This document shows, in pieces, positions 52,432 to 63,119 of a DNA stretch of 64,000 bases; position 1 is the first letter of the stretch; every line of letters begins with the position of its first letter. Source of the DNA: Chlorops oryzae (lineage: Eukaryota > Arthropoda > Insecta > Diptera > Chloropidae). The notes beneath the pieces were generated by a model. It was not told where the DNA came from and searched no databases. It saw only the letters and a list, made by a program, of their open reading frames with translations. The position numbers and the translations under genes are program-made. The stretch lies in the NCBI GenBank assembly GCA_020466095.1, contig CM035806.1:69951077-70015076 (forward strand), given 5' to 3'.

Positions 52432-53510
52432 CCCCGTTATTATGAAAGTCGAAGTCGACGACGACTCTATTTTTAAAGTCGTTATTATTGATCCCGCCTA
52501 AATGAAATCAGTATATTTTTATACCCGACACACTCTGTGTCGAGGGTATATTACGTTTGTGTGGTTGTGTGTAACACCCAGAACCAGTCGAGATAGACCA
52601 TACAAAATATATATAGAAATGATCAGCGTCACCAGAAGATTTGATTTAGCCATGCCTGTCCGTCTGTTTGTATACAGTTATCTTATCGAAGGAGTTGAGC
52701 TATCTTGACAAAATTTGGTATGCGTGCTCACGGCGACATGAGTAAGAACAAGTTCGAGAATGGTCCCGATCGGACCACTTTCGAGGTACCTCCAGTACTA
52801 GGGTCTGTTACGAAAATCACAAAAACTGCTCTAAAATCTAAGTTTTTCAACATATTTTAATGAAATTTGATATTTGAACGTGTTTCAAGACAAGTAATAC
52901 GATTTCAAAAACTTTTAAAAGTGGGCGTGGCAGAAGGGCGTTTTTCGCAATTTGTCCCCTACACCCGAAATTCAAATGGGACTTGCTCGAAATTTGGCAC
53001 TTATGATTCCTTTGTAGCCATAAACATCCTCCCAAAAAATTTCCTTGGTCGGTCCATTATTAAGGGTACCTATAGCACTAGGGTCTGTCACAAAAATCCC
53101 AAAACTGCCTCAAAATCGGACTTTTTCAAAATATTTTAATGAAACTTAAAATGTTAGCGTATATTTAAGCCTCCGATTATAGTTTAACAAAAATTGGAAA
53201 AGTGGGCGTGGCAAAGAAATTTTTTTGGGCGGTTTTTATAAAGAAATTTAACAAAAGTCGGTACATTGGGCCCCTTATGGCCTTAAACACCTCTTGATAT
53301 TAAAAATTATTTGAACATGTGTGTCTGTGTCGGGTATTCTATTGTCAGGCTCGCCTTACTATAACACCCTTACTTGTTATTAAAAGCGTCATTGTCATTG
53401 GAAGATCTTTTACTTAAGTTACTTCAAGGAAAGATTTTTCTCTCGAAGCGTACAATAACGACGGTTAAAAAATAGAGTCGACGACGACTTCGACTTTCGT
53501 AATAAGGGGG
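52432..53510. mobile_element. TIR element with GAAAGTCGAAGTCG ends
   Basis: The left CCCCGTTATTATGAAAGTCG and right CGACTTTCGTAATAAGGGGG ends pair over about 50 bases, including GACGACTCTATTTTT. They enclose the Helitron-like copy D. No coding content is visible and the TSD is not clear. Confidence 0.7.
52520..53378 (-). mobile_element. Helitron/Helentron-related element, copy D (divergent)
   Basis: On the minus strand it begins AACAAGTA and ends in a hairpin TATACCCTCGACACAGAGTG, the same plan as copies A-C. Shared words include TAGCCATG and ATATATAT near the hairpin. The interior differs: it repeats AAAGTGGGCGTGGC and TACTAGGGTCTGT units about 200-250 bp apart, so it is another subfamily. 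Confidence 0.55.
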
Positions 53511-53873
53511 AATGTTTCCTCCAAAAAAAAAAAAAAAATTGGTGTCTGTAATGTCAATCTACGGAAGATAGTTTTACGTGATAACGTCATAAGAAAACAC
53601 TCATTATGTACATAAAAGGGACCATTCAAGTATCACGTACGCTATTTTTGACGATTTTTGAAACTCCCTCCCCATAGAATTATTAATTTAAAACTTAGAA
53701 ATCGGGGCTGTTATGGAAACCGAAAACTGTCAGAATCAGATTTGAAATCAACACATTTTTCGTTTTGGGGTTATAGAATCAGACTTTCAGTTTTTAAACT
53801 GTTTTCATTTTCGAAATCAGGTTTGCATTGTTTTTAGATGTTACAGAAACAGATTTATTGATTTTAATGTATG
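53511..53873. other. No recognisable feature
   Basis: Contains a poly(A) run at 53524 and AAATCAGA / TCTGATT-like short repeats. No gene. Confidence 0.5.
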
Positions 53874-53881
53874 ATTTAAAC

Positions 53882-54152
53882 CAAGGTGTATTTAATAAGG
53901 TGGTAGCAGTAGCACATATGTCTTCTTCTTAATTTATTATTTTCCCATTTAAATGTCACAAATTTTATTTTTTTCAAAATTTGTTTTTGTATTCATTAGT
54001 TGATATTAAAATTTCTGTATTCACAGCAACATATTTTTTTTTTAATATAATATTTGACATTTGGACGTACTCGGCACAACAAAAACCTCCCTGTTGTTTT
54101 TGTCGAGCTGTATTTGTTGTAGAACTGCTATTACCTTATTAAATACACCTTG
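53882..54152. mobile_element. 271-bp hAT-type MITE, TSD ATTTAAAC
   Basis: Ends CAAGGTGTATTTAATAAGGT and the inverse, followed by TAGCAGT on both sides. The exact 8-bp duplication ATTTAAAC lies at 53874-53881 and 54153-54160. Confidence 0.88.
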
Positions 54153-54309
54153 ATTTAAACCGAGCAGCTTTTAGTTGACAGAATTGGTCGACAGATTGTG
54201 TGAGGATATTTTCCCGGCTGGTTTTTTTAGTAGAAATAAAAGTAAATACTTTATTGGAATATATTTTCTTAATTGTTTGGGTATTTAATGTTTTTGACTA
54301 AAGGGAACG

Positions 54310-54560
54310 CATAAAAATGCGACTCAGGCTTCCATGCTAGTTGAGGTTATGGAAAACCACCCGGGGATGGCCAAGGGGTTTACTTAGCGGAACAAACCGC
54401 TTGTGGACTTGTTATGGCAGCAACTCGTGGTGTCGTTGAATTCTGCAGACCCACCCACAAAAGATGTAATCATCCACCCGATGCTCTAACTCATTTCTTT
54501 TTGCAAGCTTCGCAACAGTTTGGCTGCCACCAATAAAGGTGACGCACTTAGGACGCATAT
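54310..54560 (+). pseudogene. Degraded zeste-type Myb/SANT-like fragment
   Basis: The plus frame reads MLVEVMENHPGMAKGFT, a stop, then RNKPLVDLLWQQL and LNSADPPTKDV. About 25 residues later comes KLRNSLAAT. This matches the pattern (L-V-x-F-M-E-x-HP, then LW-x2-L...LNS-x-GPP-x-K) of Myb/SANT-like proteins carried by insect transposons. Stops and frameshifts are present. The parent element is unclear, and copy B of the Helitron-like family begins directly downstream. Confidence 0.55.
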
Positions 54561-54600
54561 CGGTTCGTTGTGATACAACGGAGATGGGAAATCAAAATTA

Positions 54601-55730
54601 AACAAGTAAAGAAGTTTACATCGGCTAAGCCGATTGCACACATACCTTTTCCTCAGCCTGAAATATGTTAAAACATTACCTTAACAATAATTCCTGCCGT
54701 TTTCGTTGTTCTAGCTTGGATATCTATTTTTATCTTATCTGTACTTCGATTTAGCTTCTAAAACTCGAGATTATTATTAAGCAAAAAAATTTCGCGAATG
54801 GTGGTCATGGTCAAATTTTAACCGTTAGAGGACAATATGTCTAGCTGCGAAATACTCAATTCAAAATAGTGAAAATCAAATTTTCGCGAATTTCGCGGAT
54901 GGTGGTCTTGATCAAATTTTAACCCTTAGAGGAAATTTAGTTTAGCTGCGAAATACTCACTTCAAAATAGTGAAAATCAAATTTTCGTGAATTTCGCGGA
55001 TGGTGGTCTTGATCAAATTTTAACCATTAGAGGACATTTTGTTTAGCTGCGAAATACTCAATTCAAAATAGTGAAAATCAATTTTTTCGAATTTCAAGAA
55101 TGGTGGTCATGGTCAAATTTTAACCCTTAGCGGTCATTTCGTTTAGCTGCGAAATACTCAATTCAAAATAGTGAAAATCAAATTTTCGCGGATGGTGGTC
55201 TTGATCAAATTTTAACCCTTAGAGGACATTTTGTTTAGCTGCGAAATACTCAATTCAAAATAGTGAAAATCAATTTTTGCGAATTTCGCGAAATGTGGTC
55301 ATGGTCAAAATTTATCCATAATGGACGACTTTATTTGGCGGCAAAATACACAATCAGAAGAAGCAAAAAAATAATTTTTGTATTCAGATATGAGAATAAG
55401 AGAAAGAGTGTTTTTTTCTATTGTGTAGGATGATGACCATAGTTATAGCGATGTCGCAAATTTTTTTCAGCGAAAGCTTAAGTCTACATAGTAGCTATAC
55501 ACTCACCAAATTTCAATAAGCTGGGATGTATAGTAAAAAAGTTATCCAGGAAAAACGTTAAAAATCGTGATTTTTGAAACTTCTGAACCACTTCCCACGA
55601 CCCAAGAAGGGACTACGAAAAAAATTTGTATGCAGTTTTTCGGACATTTACCTGGTTGAAGTCCATGCCAAATTTCAATATGATATCTTTCATGGCTTAG
55701 GAGTAAATTACGAAAAACTAAAGTGTGACC

Positions 55731-55778
<48 letters not shown>

Positions 55779-55909
55779 TGGCTAGATCGATTCCTCTTGT
55801 CACCCTGATCAAGAATATATATATATGTCTATATCTACCGCGACTCCTTTGGTATGTTACATACACCGTGCCAAACTTAATATACCCTTTCCTTCGGAAA
55901 AGGTATAAA
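54601..55909 (+). mobile_element. Helitron/Helentron-related element, copy B
   Basis: Same start, same tandem unit (about five copies, 54790-55300), (GACA)n, GATCAAGAATATATAT block and TACCCTTTCC hairpin as copy A. The open frame at 55574-55966 comes from the repeat and is not a gene. Confidence 0.7.
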
Positions 55910-55923
55910 AATAAAAAAAAAAA

Positions 55924-55997
55924 TCAATTGGGAGTTGAACCCAGCACTTCTCACATTGAAATTTGACATCTCAGCAAACTAAGCCACGGGGCCGCCA
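55924..55997 (-). repeat. tRNA-like segment between two inverted Helitron-like copies
   Basis: Minus strand: starts GGCGGCCCCGTGGCTTAG. It has an A-box-like TGGCTTAGTTTGCTGAG and a B box GGTTCAACTCC at tRNA-like spacing, and ends just before a run of T. It is the most tRNA-like of the five segments, but the acceptor ends do not pair well, so it is probably a SINE head or tRNA pseudogene. Confidence 0.5.
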
Positions 55998-56040
55998 AGA
56001 TTAACCTAATTTTTAACACATATTGTAGTTTTTGTGTTTT

Positions 56041-56169
56041 TATACCTTTTCCGAAGGAAAGGGTATATTAAGTTTGGCTCGGAGTATGTAACATACCAAA
56101 GGAGTCGCGATAGATATAGACATATATATATATTCTTGATCAGGGTGACAAGAGGAGTCGATCTAGCCA

Positions 56170-56241
<72 letters not shown>

Positions 56242-56981
56242 GGTCACACTTTAGTTTTTCATAATTTACTCCTAAGCCATAAAAGATATCATATTGAAAT
56301 TCGGCATGGACATGAACCAAGTAAATGTCCGAAAAACTGCATAAAAATTGTTTTCGTAGTCCCTCGTTGGGTCGTGGGATGTGGTTCAGGAGTTTCAAAA
56401 ATCACGATTTTTAAGGTTTTTCCTGGATAACTTTTTTACTATACATCCCAGCTTATTGAAATTTGGTGTGTGTATAGCTACTATGTAGACTTAAGCTTTC
56501 GCTGAAAAAAAATTGCGACATCGCTATAACTATGGTCATCATCCTACACATTAGAAAAAAAACACTCTTTCTCTTATTCTCATATCTGTATACAAAAATG
56601 ATGTTTTTTTGCTTCTTCCGATTGTGTATTTTGCCGCCAAATAAAGTCGTCACTTATGGATAAGTTTTGACCATGACCACATTTCGCAAAATTCGCAAAA
56701 AATTGATTTTCACTATTTTGAATTGAGTATTTCGCAGCTTGACATAATGTCCTCTAACGGTTAAAATTTGACCATGACCACCATTCGCGAAAATTTTGTG
56801 CTTAATAATAATCTCGAGTTTTAGAAGCTAAATCGAAGAACAGATAAGTTATAAATAGATATCCAAGCTAGAACAACGAAAACGGCAGGAATTTTCGTTA
56901 AGGTAATGTTTTAACATATTTTAGGCTGAGGAAAAGGTATGTGTGCAATCGGCTTTGCCGATGTAAACTTCTTTACTTGTT
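56041..56981 (-). mobile_element. Helitron/Helentron-related element, copy C
   Basis: Minus-strand member, tail-to-tail with copy B. It has the longest (GTCT)n run, 56171-56241, and only about one 100-bp unit. It ends with the AACAAGTAAAGAAGTTTACA start at 56981. Confidence 0.7.
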
Positions 56982-57401
56982 TTATGATCATTTACAATAA
57001 TTGAGAGCATAAAAAATTTGCTTGAATGTTATGTGTTATTTTAAATAAGAGAAAATACCTAAAAACATGTATTTTTCCCAATTTTCTACATGATCAGATG
57101 TGATATACTGTATTAATATTTTAAACAATTTTAAATCTACAACTTTTTATACGAATATACCACTTCTTCATCATTAATAAGTGATGTGGAAAAGATTCGC
57201 CTTTTCTCTGTCATACAATCAGTTACAGATATAATTTTATTTTTCAATATGTTTGAAAAGCAGTTAAATACAAAAATTTACCAAAAGAAACAAATTTGGG
57301 AATAAGGAAAAAATTTCAAGGCTATTTTAAGTAAGTTGTGCTATTTTACTGTCCAAGCAAAAACATACTAATTTAACAAAAAAAAACAATTTACAAAAAC
57401 A
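56982..57401. other. AT-rich sequence, no gene
   Basis: Possibly the 5' untranslated region of the non-LTR element that follows. No motif is recognised. Confidence 0.4.
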
Positions 57402-58063
57402 ATGCAACGTGATACCGGTACAAAATCTAGTTCATCAGAAGCTAGATGTTCCAAAGCTACAGTGAATAACGAAAAAGTTGCAACTTTTACGTTTTATGTA
57501 GCAAGAAATTCACAAATAAAGTCAACTTCCATTTTGTGCTATTTATGTGTTCATGGCTGTATATTTATCGTGCAGAGTATGATGATGTAGTAATTGTTCT
57601 TTTCAAAAATAAATCTACACAATTAATGTGAGTGCGTGAAAAATTGCAAGAAAATTTTCGGACAATTTTGTTACGTCTTATATAATATGTTAATCCGCAT
57701 AATGCTTATGAGAATTGTACGTTGAAGTCATGTAACCAAAGTCTGTACAACTACTAAGATGTCCAAGGCTGCAATTATAATGAAGCTAAAGCTGATAAAG
57801 CTGGATCAAACGTGTACGTTAACAACACTGTTGATCAAAAAACGAATTTTCTGTGCGGTCGCGTAATATATTTAAAATAAATAAAGTTTATAGTCGGATC
57901 GATCCCGAAGTTGACTTTCAACAATGCCAGGGCTGCAAACAGCTGCCTTAAAAATGATAAACTTAAGAAATTAGGTCTAAATTCCTTTATTCCGAGATCA
58001 GCTGTCGAATCGCATGGCGTGATTCGAGGGGTACCCAGAGAATTCACTGAACAAGATATCTTA
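57402..58063 (+). pseudogene. Non-LTR ORF1 (gag-like), first part
   Basis: An ATG at 57402 starts MQRDTGTKSSSSEARCSKAT. The middle is damaged. From about 57895 the frame reads GSIPKLTFNNARAANSCLKN and then PRSAVESHGVIRGVPREF. This is the RRM-like region of I/Jockey-type ORF1 proteins ahead of the zinc knuckles. The frame is cut at the TTA duplication (58061-58063). Confidence 0.65.
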
Positions 58064-58820
58064 TGCTATGTTCTCACTAGGCCGGGTTAGAGTTATCGGC
58101 GAAACCCAGGGTTTCAAATGTCAAAACGCATATAAAAAAAATCATCTAACCCGAAAATAAACCCCGGGTTAACATTTAACTCTGAGGTTAGCGCAGAGTT
58201 GCATTTGAAAATTTCAGTTACATTTGCTAATACCGAATACAAAAACCGGGTAAAAATTTAATACGACACTGGAAGGAAGCTTTCCCGTGCAGAAAATGAG
58301 TGGGGAAGGATGCACGTATTTGGATATGTAAATTTTGATCACAGGTCGTGGAACGTTTTGTGATGCCGCTTTCACTATTAGCTCCATTAATACTTTTTTG
58401 TTCCTGCGGATATTGCAATGGTCTTCTAAAATTATTGCTTCCAATATTCCTTTCGCTTTTTCAGCTTCTTAAAACATTTCTAATAAAGCAAATTCCATTT
58501 TTATTTGCAACTTCTCGATGATATAGTATATCAAATATTCCTTGCGGGTTTTTTATATTTCAAACTCCCAAGCCGGACATTATCGCATGCATGTAATGCA
58601 AACAGCGGCCATATCCCAAAAAAACTTCACTAACAGTAAGGGTTAGTAATGCGAGTAGCCGCAGTATGAATTTTCACCACTTCGGAAGTAGTGCAGAAGT
58701 AGTGAACTTTCCGGCTGGGTCATATGACGTTAGTAAACCTTAACTCGCTCGAAGCTGATATGAACGCTTTGAGTTAAAGCATCGGGTTAAGTACTTTACC
58801 CCTATAGTGAGAACATAGCA
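58064..58820. mobile_element. PIF/Harbinger-like MITE, copy 2, TSD TTA
   Basis: 757 bp, same ends TGCTATGTTCTCACTA as 3865-4619. TTA lies at 58061-58063 and 58821-58823. The right TTA is also the left duplication of the next element. Confidence 0.88.
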
Positions 58821-58823
58821 TTA

Positions 58824-60095
58824 TATGGCATTCAGACGGCATCGAAATCCCGGGATTTCGGCACTTTTGGGATTTCAGCCGATATCCAGCGGATTTCCCA
58901 TACAAATGAATGTCAAACGAAATCTGCTCAGAAATTGGATTTCAACGAAATCCCAAGAGAAATCCGGAACAAACTGAATGCAACTCTGTGTTTTTCTATA
59001 TGTATCGAAGAAATGCTGCAACACTACTGTCAAATTTTGAAAAAACCAAACCCAGCAAATCACGATTCTGGTAAATTTTCCAAATTTTCTCGGAATTTTT
59101 CCAGGAATGTCTCTTGGTAAAGCTAAATGGGCATCGGGAACTTTATTCGAAAACATTTTGTGTACATATAGCAACTGTCCCTCTCTTGCACGTTGGAAAT
59201 CGCAGATGTGTGAGTGAACATAAAAAAACTTGCATTTGGCTTGGTAACATTTCGAAGCAGATTTTGCTGGGAAGTAAACAAAGCGGCAATGCTGGCACAC
59301 CCAAACGAAAAATTCTCTAGAAACTAAAAAAAATCCCCACAATTCTCTACGTTTTTCCCTACCACAAATATCGTTAAATTTTTCTTTTAATAATATGCCT
59401 CTTGCATACAAAAATGTATGAGTAGCCATGAATATGGTAGGCTTATAGTTTTGAGAATCTTTCAGGGTAGTCTGGAACTCTGAATCGTGCTAAAGTCATT
59501 TGAAATTTTTTATTTTTTTTTTCAAATATAAAAAGTTGCTTTCAAAAATTAAGTTTTTTTGTTGTGGTTCAAGTAAAAATGATTTCATTAAAAATATGAA
59601 TAGGCCTTATCTTGAAGCGGTAAATAAAACAGTTTCCAATTTATTCAAAAAAGGCTATACAAATACTATTTCAATTTTCAAATTTGTAGACTATCGACGC
59701 TTAACGATAGCTTCGACCGAAATTTTTCACATAAACACATGTTGGCATAGTTTTTACTTTGTCTTTTTAATTTTATGACAACCAAATTTATACTTAATTT
59801 ATTAAATATTTTGGAATAATCGCAAATTCCGTACATTTGCCGATTTTGAGAAATCTGTACTTTTGTCCCTACAAGTCATTTTTTGGTAAAAAAAAAAAAA
59901 AATCCCTAACAATTTTTAAGGAAATTTCCCTACAATTGGCAGCACTACAAACAGATGAATGGCTGTCAAACCAAATCCTCTCAATGGCGATATTGTCGTG
60001 TGAACGCTTGGATTTCGATATGGATTTCACGAAAACCAAGTGCCGAAATCCAAGTGCCGAAATCCCGAGATTTCGATGCTCGTCTGAATGGCATA
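58824..60095. mobile_element. PIF/Harbinger-like element, ends TATGSCATTCAGACG, TSD TTA
   Basis: Inverted ends TATGGCATTCAGACG / CGTCTGAATGGCATA continue with CATCGAAATCYCGGGATTTC and GGCACTT (about 40 bp in all). TTA lies at 58821-58823 and 60096-60098. It contains the short MITE at 59049-59275. The 184-codon minus ORF (58875-59429) runs across the inverted repeat and the MITE and shows no domain. Nothing else is recognised at 59276-60000. Confidence 0.75.
59049..59275. mobile_element. Short MITE, CCCAGCAAA ends, copy 2
   Basis: Inverse orientation of 8080-8306. The ends are CCCAGCAAATC / AGATTTTGCTGGG. Confidence 0.65.
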
Positions 60096-60098
60096 TTA

Positions 60099-60410
60099 TA
60101 GAGAACATTGAATCGGATGTTGAAGCTGTGTCGGTGCAACGTTTTAGAAGACGAGATCCTGACAAGAAAGATTTGTTTATCCCAACAGAGACGGTTAAAA
60201 TGCTTTTAAGGGTGTTCATGTCCCAAAACATGTTAAAATAGCGCATGTATACATTGCGGTTGATTTATATTATATATTCCAGTTTTAAGGCAATGCTATA
60301 ATTGCGGTAGGATTGGTCACACTAGCAAGACATGTAAGTCTAAGAAAAGATGCTTAGCATGTGGGAAAACTGAAAACTGTCCCCCGTGTGTAGACAAAAA
60401 ATGCTTATTA
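60099..60410 (+). pseudogene. Non-LTR ORF1, zinc-knuckle part
   Basis: Reads ENIESDVEAVSVQRFRRRDP, then after a frameshift near 60285 CYNCGRIGHTSKTC and CLACGKTENCPPC. These are CCHC-type knuckles of I/Jockey-type ORF1. It is cut by the mariner at 60411 and continues at 61705. Confidence 0.8.
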
Positions 60411-61702
60411 ACAGGTTGGCTGATAAGTCCCCGGTCTGACACATAGATGGCGTCGCTAGTATTAAATGCATATTATTTTTATATAGTGGCAACCTTCAAA
60501 TGATTCGTGTCAAAATTTGACGTCTGTAAGTCAATTAGTTTGTGAGATAGAGCGTCTTTTGTGAAGCAACTTTTGTTATTGTGAAAAAAATGGAAAAAAA
60601 GGAATTTCGTGTTTTGATAAAATACTGTTTTCTGAAGGGAAAAAATACAGTGGAAGCAAAAACTTGGCTTGATAATGAGTTTCCGGACTCTGCCCCAGGA
60701 AAATCAACAATAATTGATTGGTATGCAAAATTCAAGCGCGGTGAAATGAGCACGGAGGACGGTGAACGCAGTGGACGCCCGAAAGATGTGGTTACCGACG
60801 AAAACATCAAAAAAATTCACAAAATGATTTTGAATGACCGTAAAATGAAGTTGATCGAGATAGCAGAGGCCTTAAAGATATCAAAGGAACGTGTTGGTCA
60901 TATCATTCATCAATATTTAGATATGAAAAAGCTCTGTGCAAAATGGGTGCCACGCGAGCTCACATTTGACCAAAAACAACAACGTGTTGATGATTCTGAG
61001 CGGTGTTTGCAGCTGTTAACTCGCAATACACCCGAGTTTTTGCGTCGATATGTGACAATGGATGAAACATGGCTCTATCACTACACTCCTGAGTCCAATC
61101 GACAGTCGGCTGAGTGGACAGCGATCGGTGAACCGTCTCCGAAGCGTGGAAAGACTCAAAAGTCCGCTGGCAAAGTAATGGCCTCTGTTTTTTGGGATGG
61201 GCATGGAATAATTTTTATCGATTATCTTGAGAAGGGAAAAACCATCAACAGTGACTATTATATGTCGTTATTGGAGCGTTTGAAGGTCGAAATCGCGGCA
61301 AAACGGCCCCATATGAAGAAGAAAAAAGTGTTGTTCCACCAAGACAACGCACCGTGCCACAAGTCATTGAGAGCGATGGCAAAAATTCATGAATTAGGCT
61401 TCGAATTGCTTCCCCACCCACCGTATTCTCCAGATCTGGCCCCCAGCGACTTTTTCTTGTTCTCAGACCTCAAAAGGATGCTCGCAGGGAAAAAAATTGG
61501 CTGCAATGAAGAAGTGATCGCCGAAACTGAGGCCTATTTTGAGGCAAAACCGAAGGAGTACTACCAAACTGGTATCAAAAAATTGGAAGGTCGTTATAAT
61601 CGTTGTATCGCTCTTGAAGGGAACTATGTTGAATAATAAAAACGAATTTTGACAAAAAAATGTGTTTTCTTTGTTAGACCGGGGACTTATCAGCCAACCT
61701 GT
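60411..61702 (+). mobile_element. mariner, irritans subfamily, copy 2 (Himar1-like), TSD TA
   Basis: Ends ACAGGTTGGCTGATAAGT and the inverse, with TA at 60409-60410 and 61703-61704. Length 1292 bp. The terminal sequence matches what I remember of Himar1 from the horn fly. Confidence 0.95.
60590..61636 (+). CDS. Mariner transposase, irritans subfamily, apparently intact
   Basis: 348 residues from the ATG at 60590 (MEKKEFRVLIKYCFLKGKNT), the usual length for Himar1-type enzymes; the frame is open a few codons upstream. N-terminal paired HTH domains carry SGRPKDVV and SKERVGHII, followed by WVPRELTFDQ. The catalytic DD34D is in VTMDETWLYH, LFHQDNAPCH and PHPPYSPDLAPSDFFLF, with 34 residues between the last two Asp. 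No stop or frameshift is present. It should cut and paste its own element at TA sites. It sits in a degenerate non-LTR ORF1, so it is much younger than its host. Confidence 0.95.
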   Translation: MEKKEFRVLIKYCFLKGKNTVEAKTWLDNEFPDSAPGKSTIIDWYAKFKRGEMSTEDGERSGRPKDVVTDENIKKIHKMILNDRKMKLIEIAEALKISKERVGHIIHQYLDMKKLCAKWVPRELTFDQKQQRVDDSERCLQLLTRNTPEFLRRYVTMDETWLYHYTPESNRQSAEWTAIGEPSPKRGKTQKSAGKVMASVFWDGHGIIFIDYLEKGKTINSDYYMSLLERLKVEIAAKRPHMKKKKVLFHQDNAPCHKSLRAMAKIHELGFELLPHPPYSPDLAPSDFFLFSDLKRMLAGKKIGCNEEVIAETEAYFEAKPKEYYQTGIKKLEGRYNRCIALEGNYVE

Positions 61703-61704
61703 TA

Positions 61705-62090
61705 TGTGGTTCCATTGAGCATGATGTGAAGAACAAAGACGACTGCCAAGTGTGGCAAAAGGAACAGAGCATTAATAAAATAAAAGCGGCAAAATAAGTA
61801 TCAAGAAAAGAGGTAATTGACACATATTTTTCTAACAATAACCGATTTAATCTCTTAGAAGTGGATGATAGTGAATACCCCGGCCTGCCGTCTACCGAGG
61901 CAGTACATGATGTCGATCAAATTGTCAATAGAGCCGTCACGAAAAAGAAGTATTCTCAAGTAGTGAAATCGCGAGGAGTATATAAGAGCAGCAATTTTTC
62001 ACCGCGCAGGGAGGTCAGGAGTAATCTTGACAATGCCAGTGTGTCGGTTTCTACCCCCAATCTTTCGGGAGCTTCTTCCTCTAGGGCTTA
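61705..62090 (+). pseudogene. Non-LTR ORF1, C-terminal part
   Basis: Resumes with CSIEHDVKNKDDCQVWQKEQ and a stop near 61795, then an open segment DDSEYPGLPSTEAVHDVDQI, then KKKYSQVVKSRG to 62090. These are tail features of I/Jockey-type ORF1 proteins. Confidence 0.65.
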
Positions 62091-62313
62091 AATTACCCCG
62101 AACTCCCGTGCCGCGGTTAGGCAAAACATTGACTCCAGTATAAAATTTGAAGCTCTTTTTGTCGAATTGTATAAACTCATATTTAATCTATGCACCAAAG
62201 TAAAAGACCCCGACATGATGAGTGATCTCGTGGGTATTAAAAAAAATTTGATTTAGCTTCTATTAAAAACGATTTGCTGCTGATCAACAGCAATACCCCT
62301 CAAGAAAGTCAAG

Positions 62314-63000
62314 ATGAGGATCATGCAATATAATTGCCAATCGTTAAATGTGAACATTGACGATATTGACTTTCTAATAAATCACTACTCAATTGACATC
62401 TGTGCGCTGTGCGAAACCTGGACTAAAGGTGAAGGGAGCCACAGAAATTTTTGTAATTACAAATATATCGAAAAAAATAGGTCTGACGGTTTTGGTGGTG
62501 TAGCCATCTTTTTTAAAGAAAATATTCAATTCAAGCGAATCAATTTTATACCCAATTATGATGTTATTGTTGCGGAAACAACAAACCTTGACACTAATGT
62601 CATTATTATCTGTGCAATTTTCCCCCAAAGTATGAAAATTGTTGAATTTACGACGGAAACGGAGAAGATCCTTGATTTCATAAGTGGCAAAAATAACGTG
62701 TTTCTGGTTGGTGATTTTAATGCAAGATGTAGGGAGTGGGGAGACTCTGTTGACTTGCCCCGTGGTTCTAATCTTCTTAAGCTTATCAATAGATCAAATC
62801 TTTGGTGCCTTAACAACAAGGAACCAACTTTTAAAGTGGATCTTAGGTCCAATGATGGATCGGTACTGGATTTGGCTTTTGCAAATCCAACCTTTCCGAC
62901 CAAATTGGAGGTTCTGGATGTTTGGCCTGGAGGAAGTAATCATTTTCCAATATTGATTAGCTCTGAGTGCATAAACAACAGTGTCAATTTTTTTATTTAA
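62314..63000 (+). pseudogene. Non-LTR ORF2, AP-like endonuclease domain
   Basis: MRIMQYNCQSLNVN, then CALCETWTKGEG, GGVAIFFKENIQF, VFLVGDFNARCREWGD and LDLAFANP...SNHFPILI. These contain the metal-binding N, E, D-x-N and SDH-like residues of EEP endonucleases, except that the final SDH appears as SNH. The frame breaks after 62990. Confidence 0.88.
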
Positions 63001-63119
63001 AAATAAGCTTGTAAGTAGATGCCTTGCGCAATCTAAATGTAGAACCCACCTTTTATGATATTAATTCTTAAATCCAACAGGCACTAGATCGGTGTACCAT
63101 AAACCAAAAACATGGATTC

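Noticed and set aside
55730..55780. CRISPR-like short repeats at (GACA)n and elsewhere
   Set aside because: Simple microsatellite without spacers, in an insect genome.
58875..59429. 184-codon minus-strand ORF
   Set aside because: It covers a terminal inverted repeat and a nested MITE, and shows no recognisable domain.
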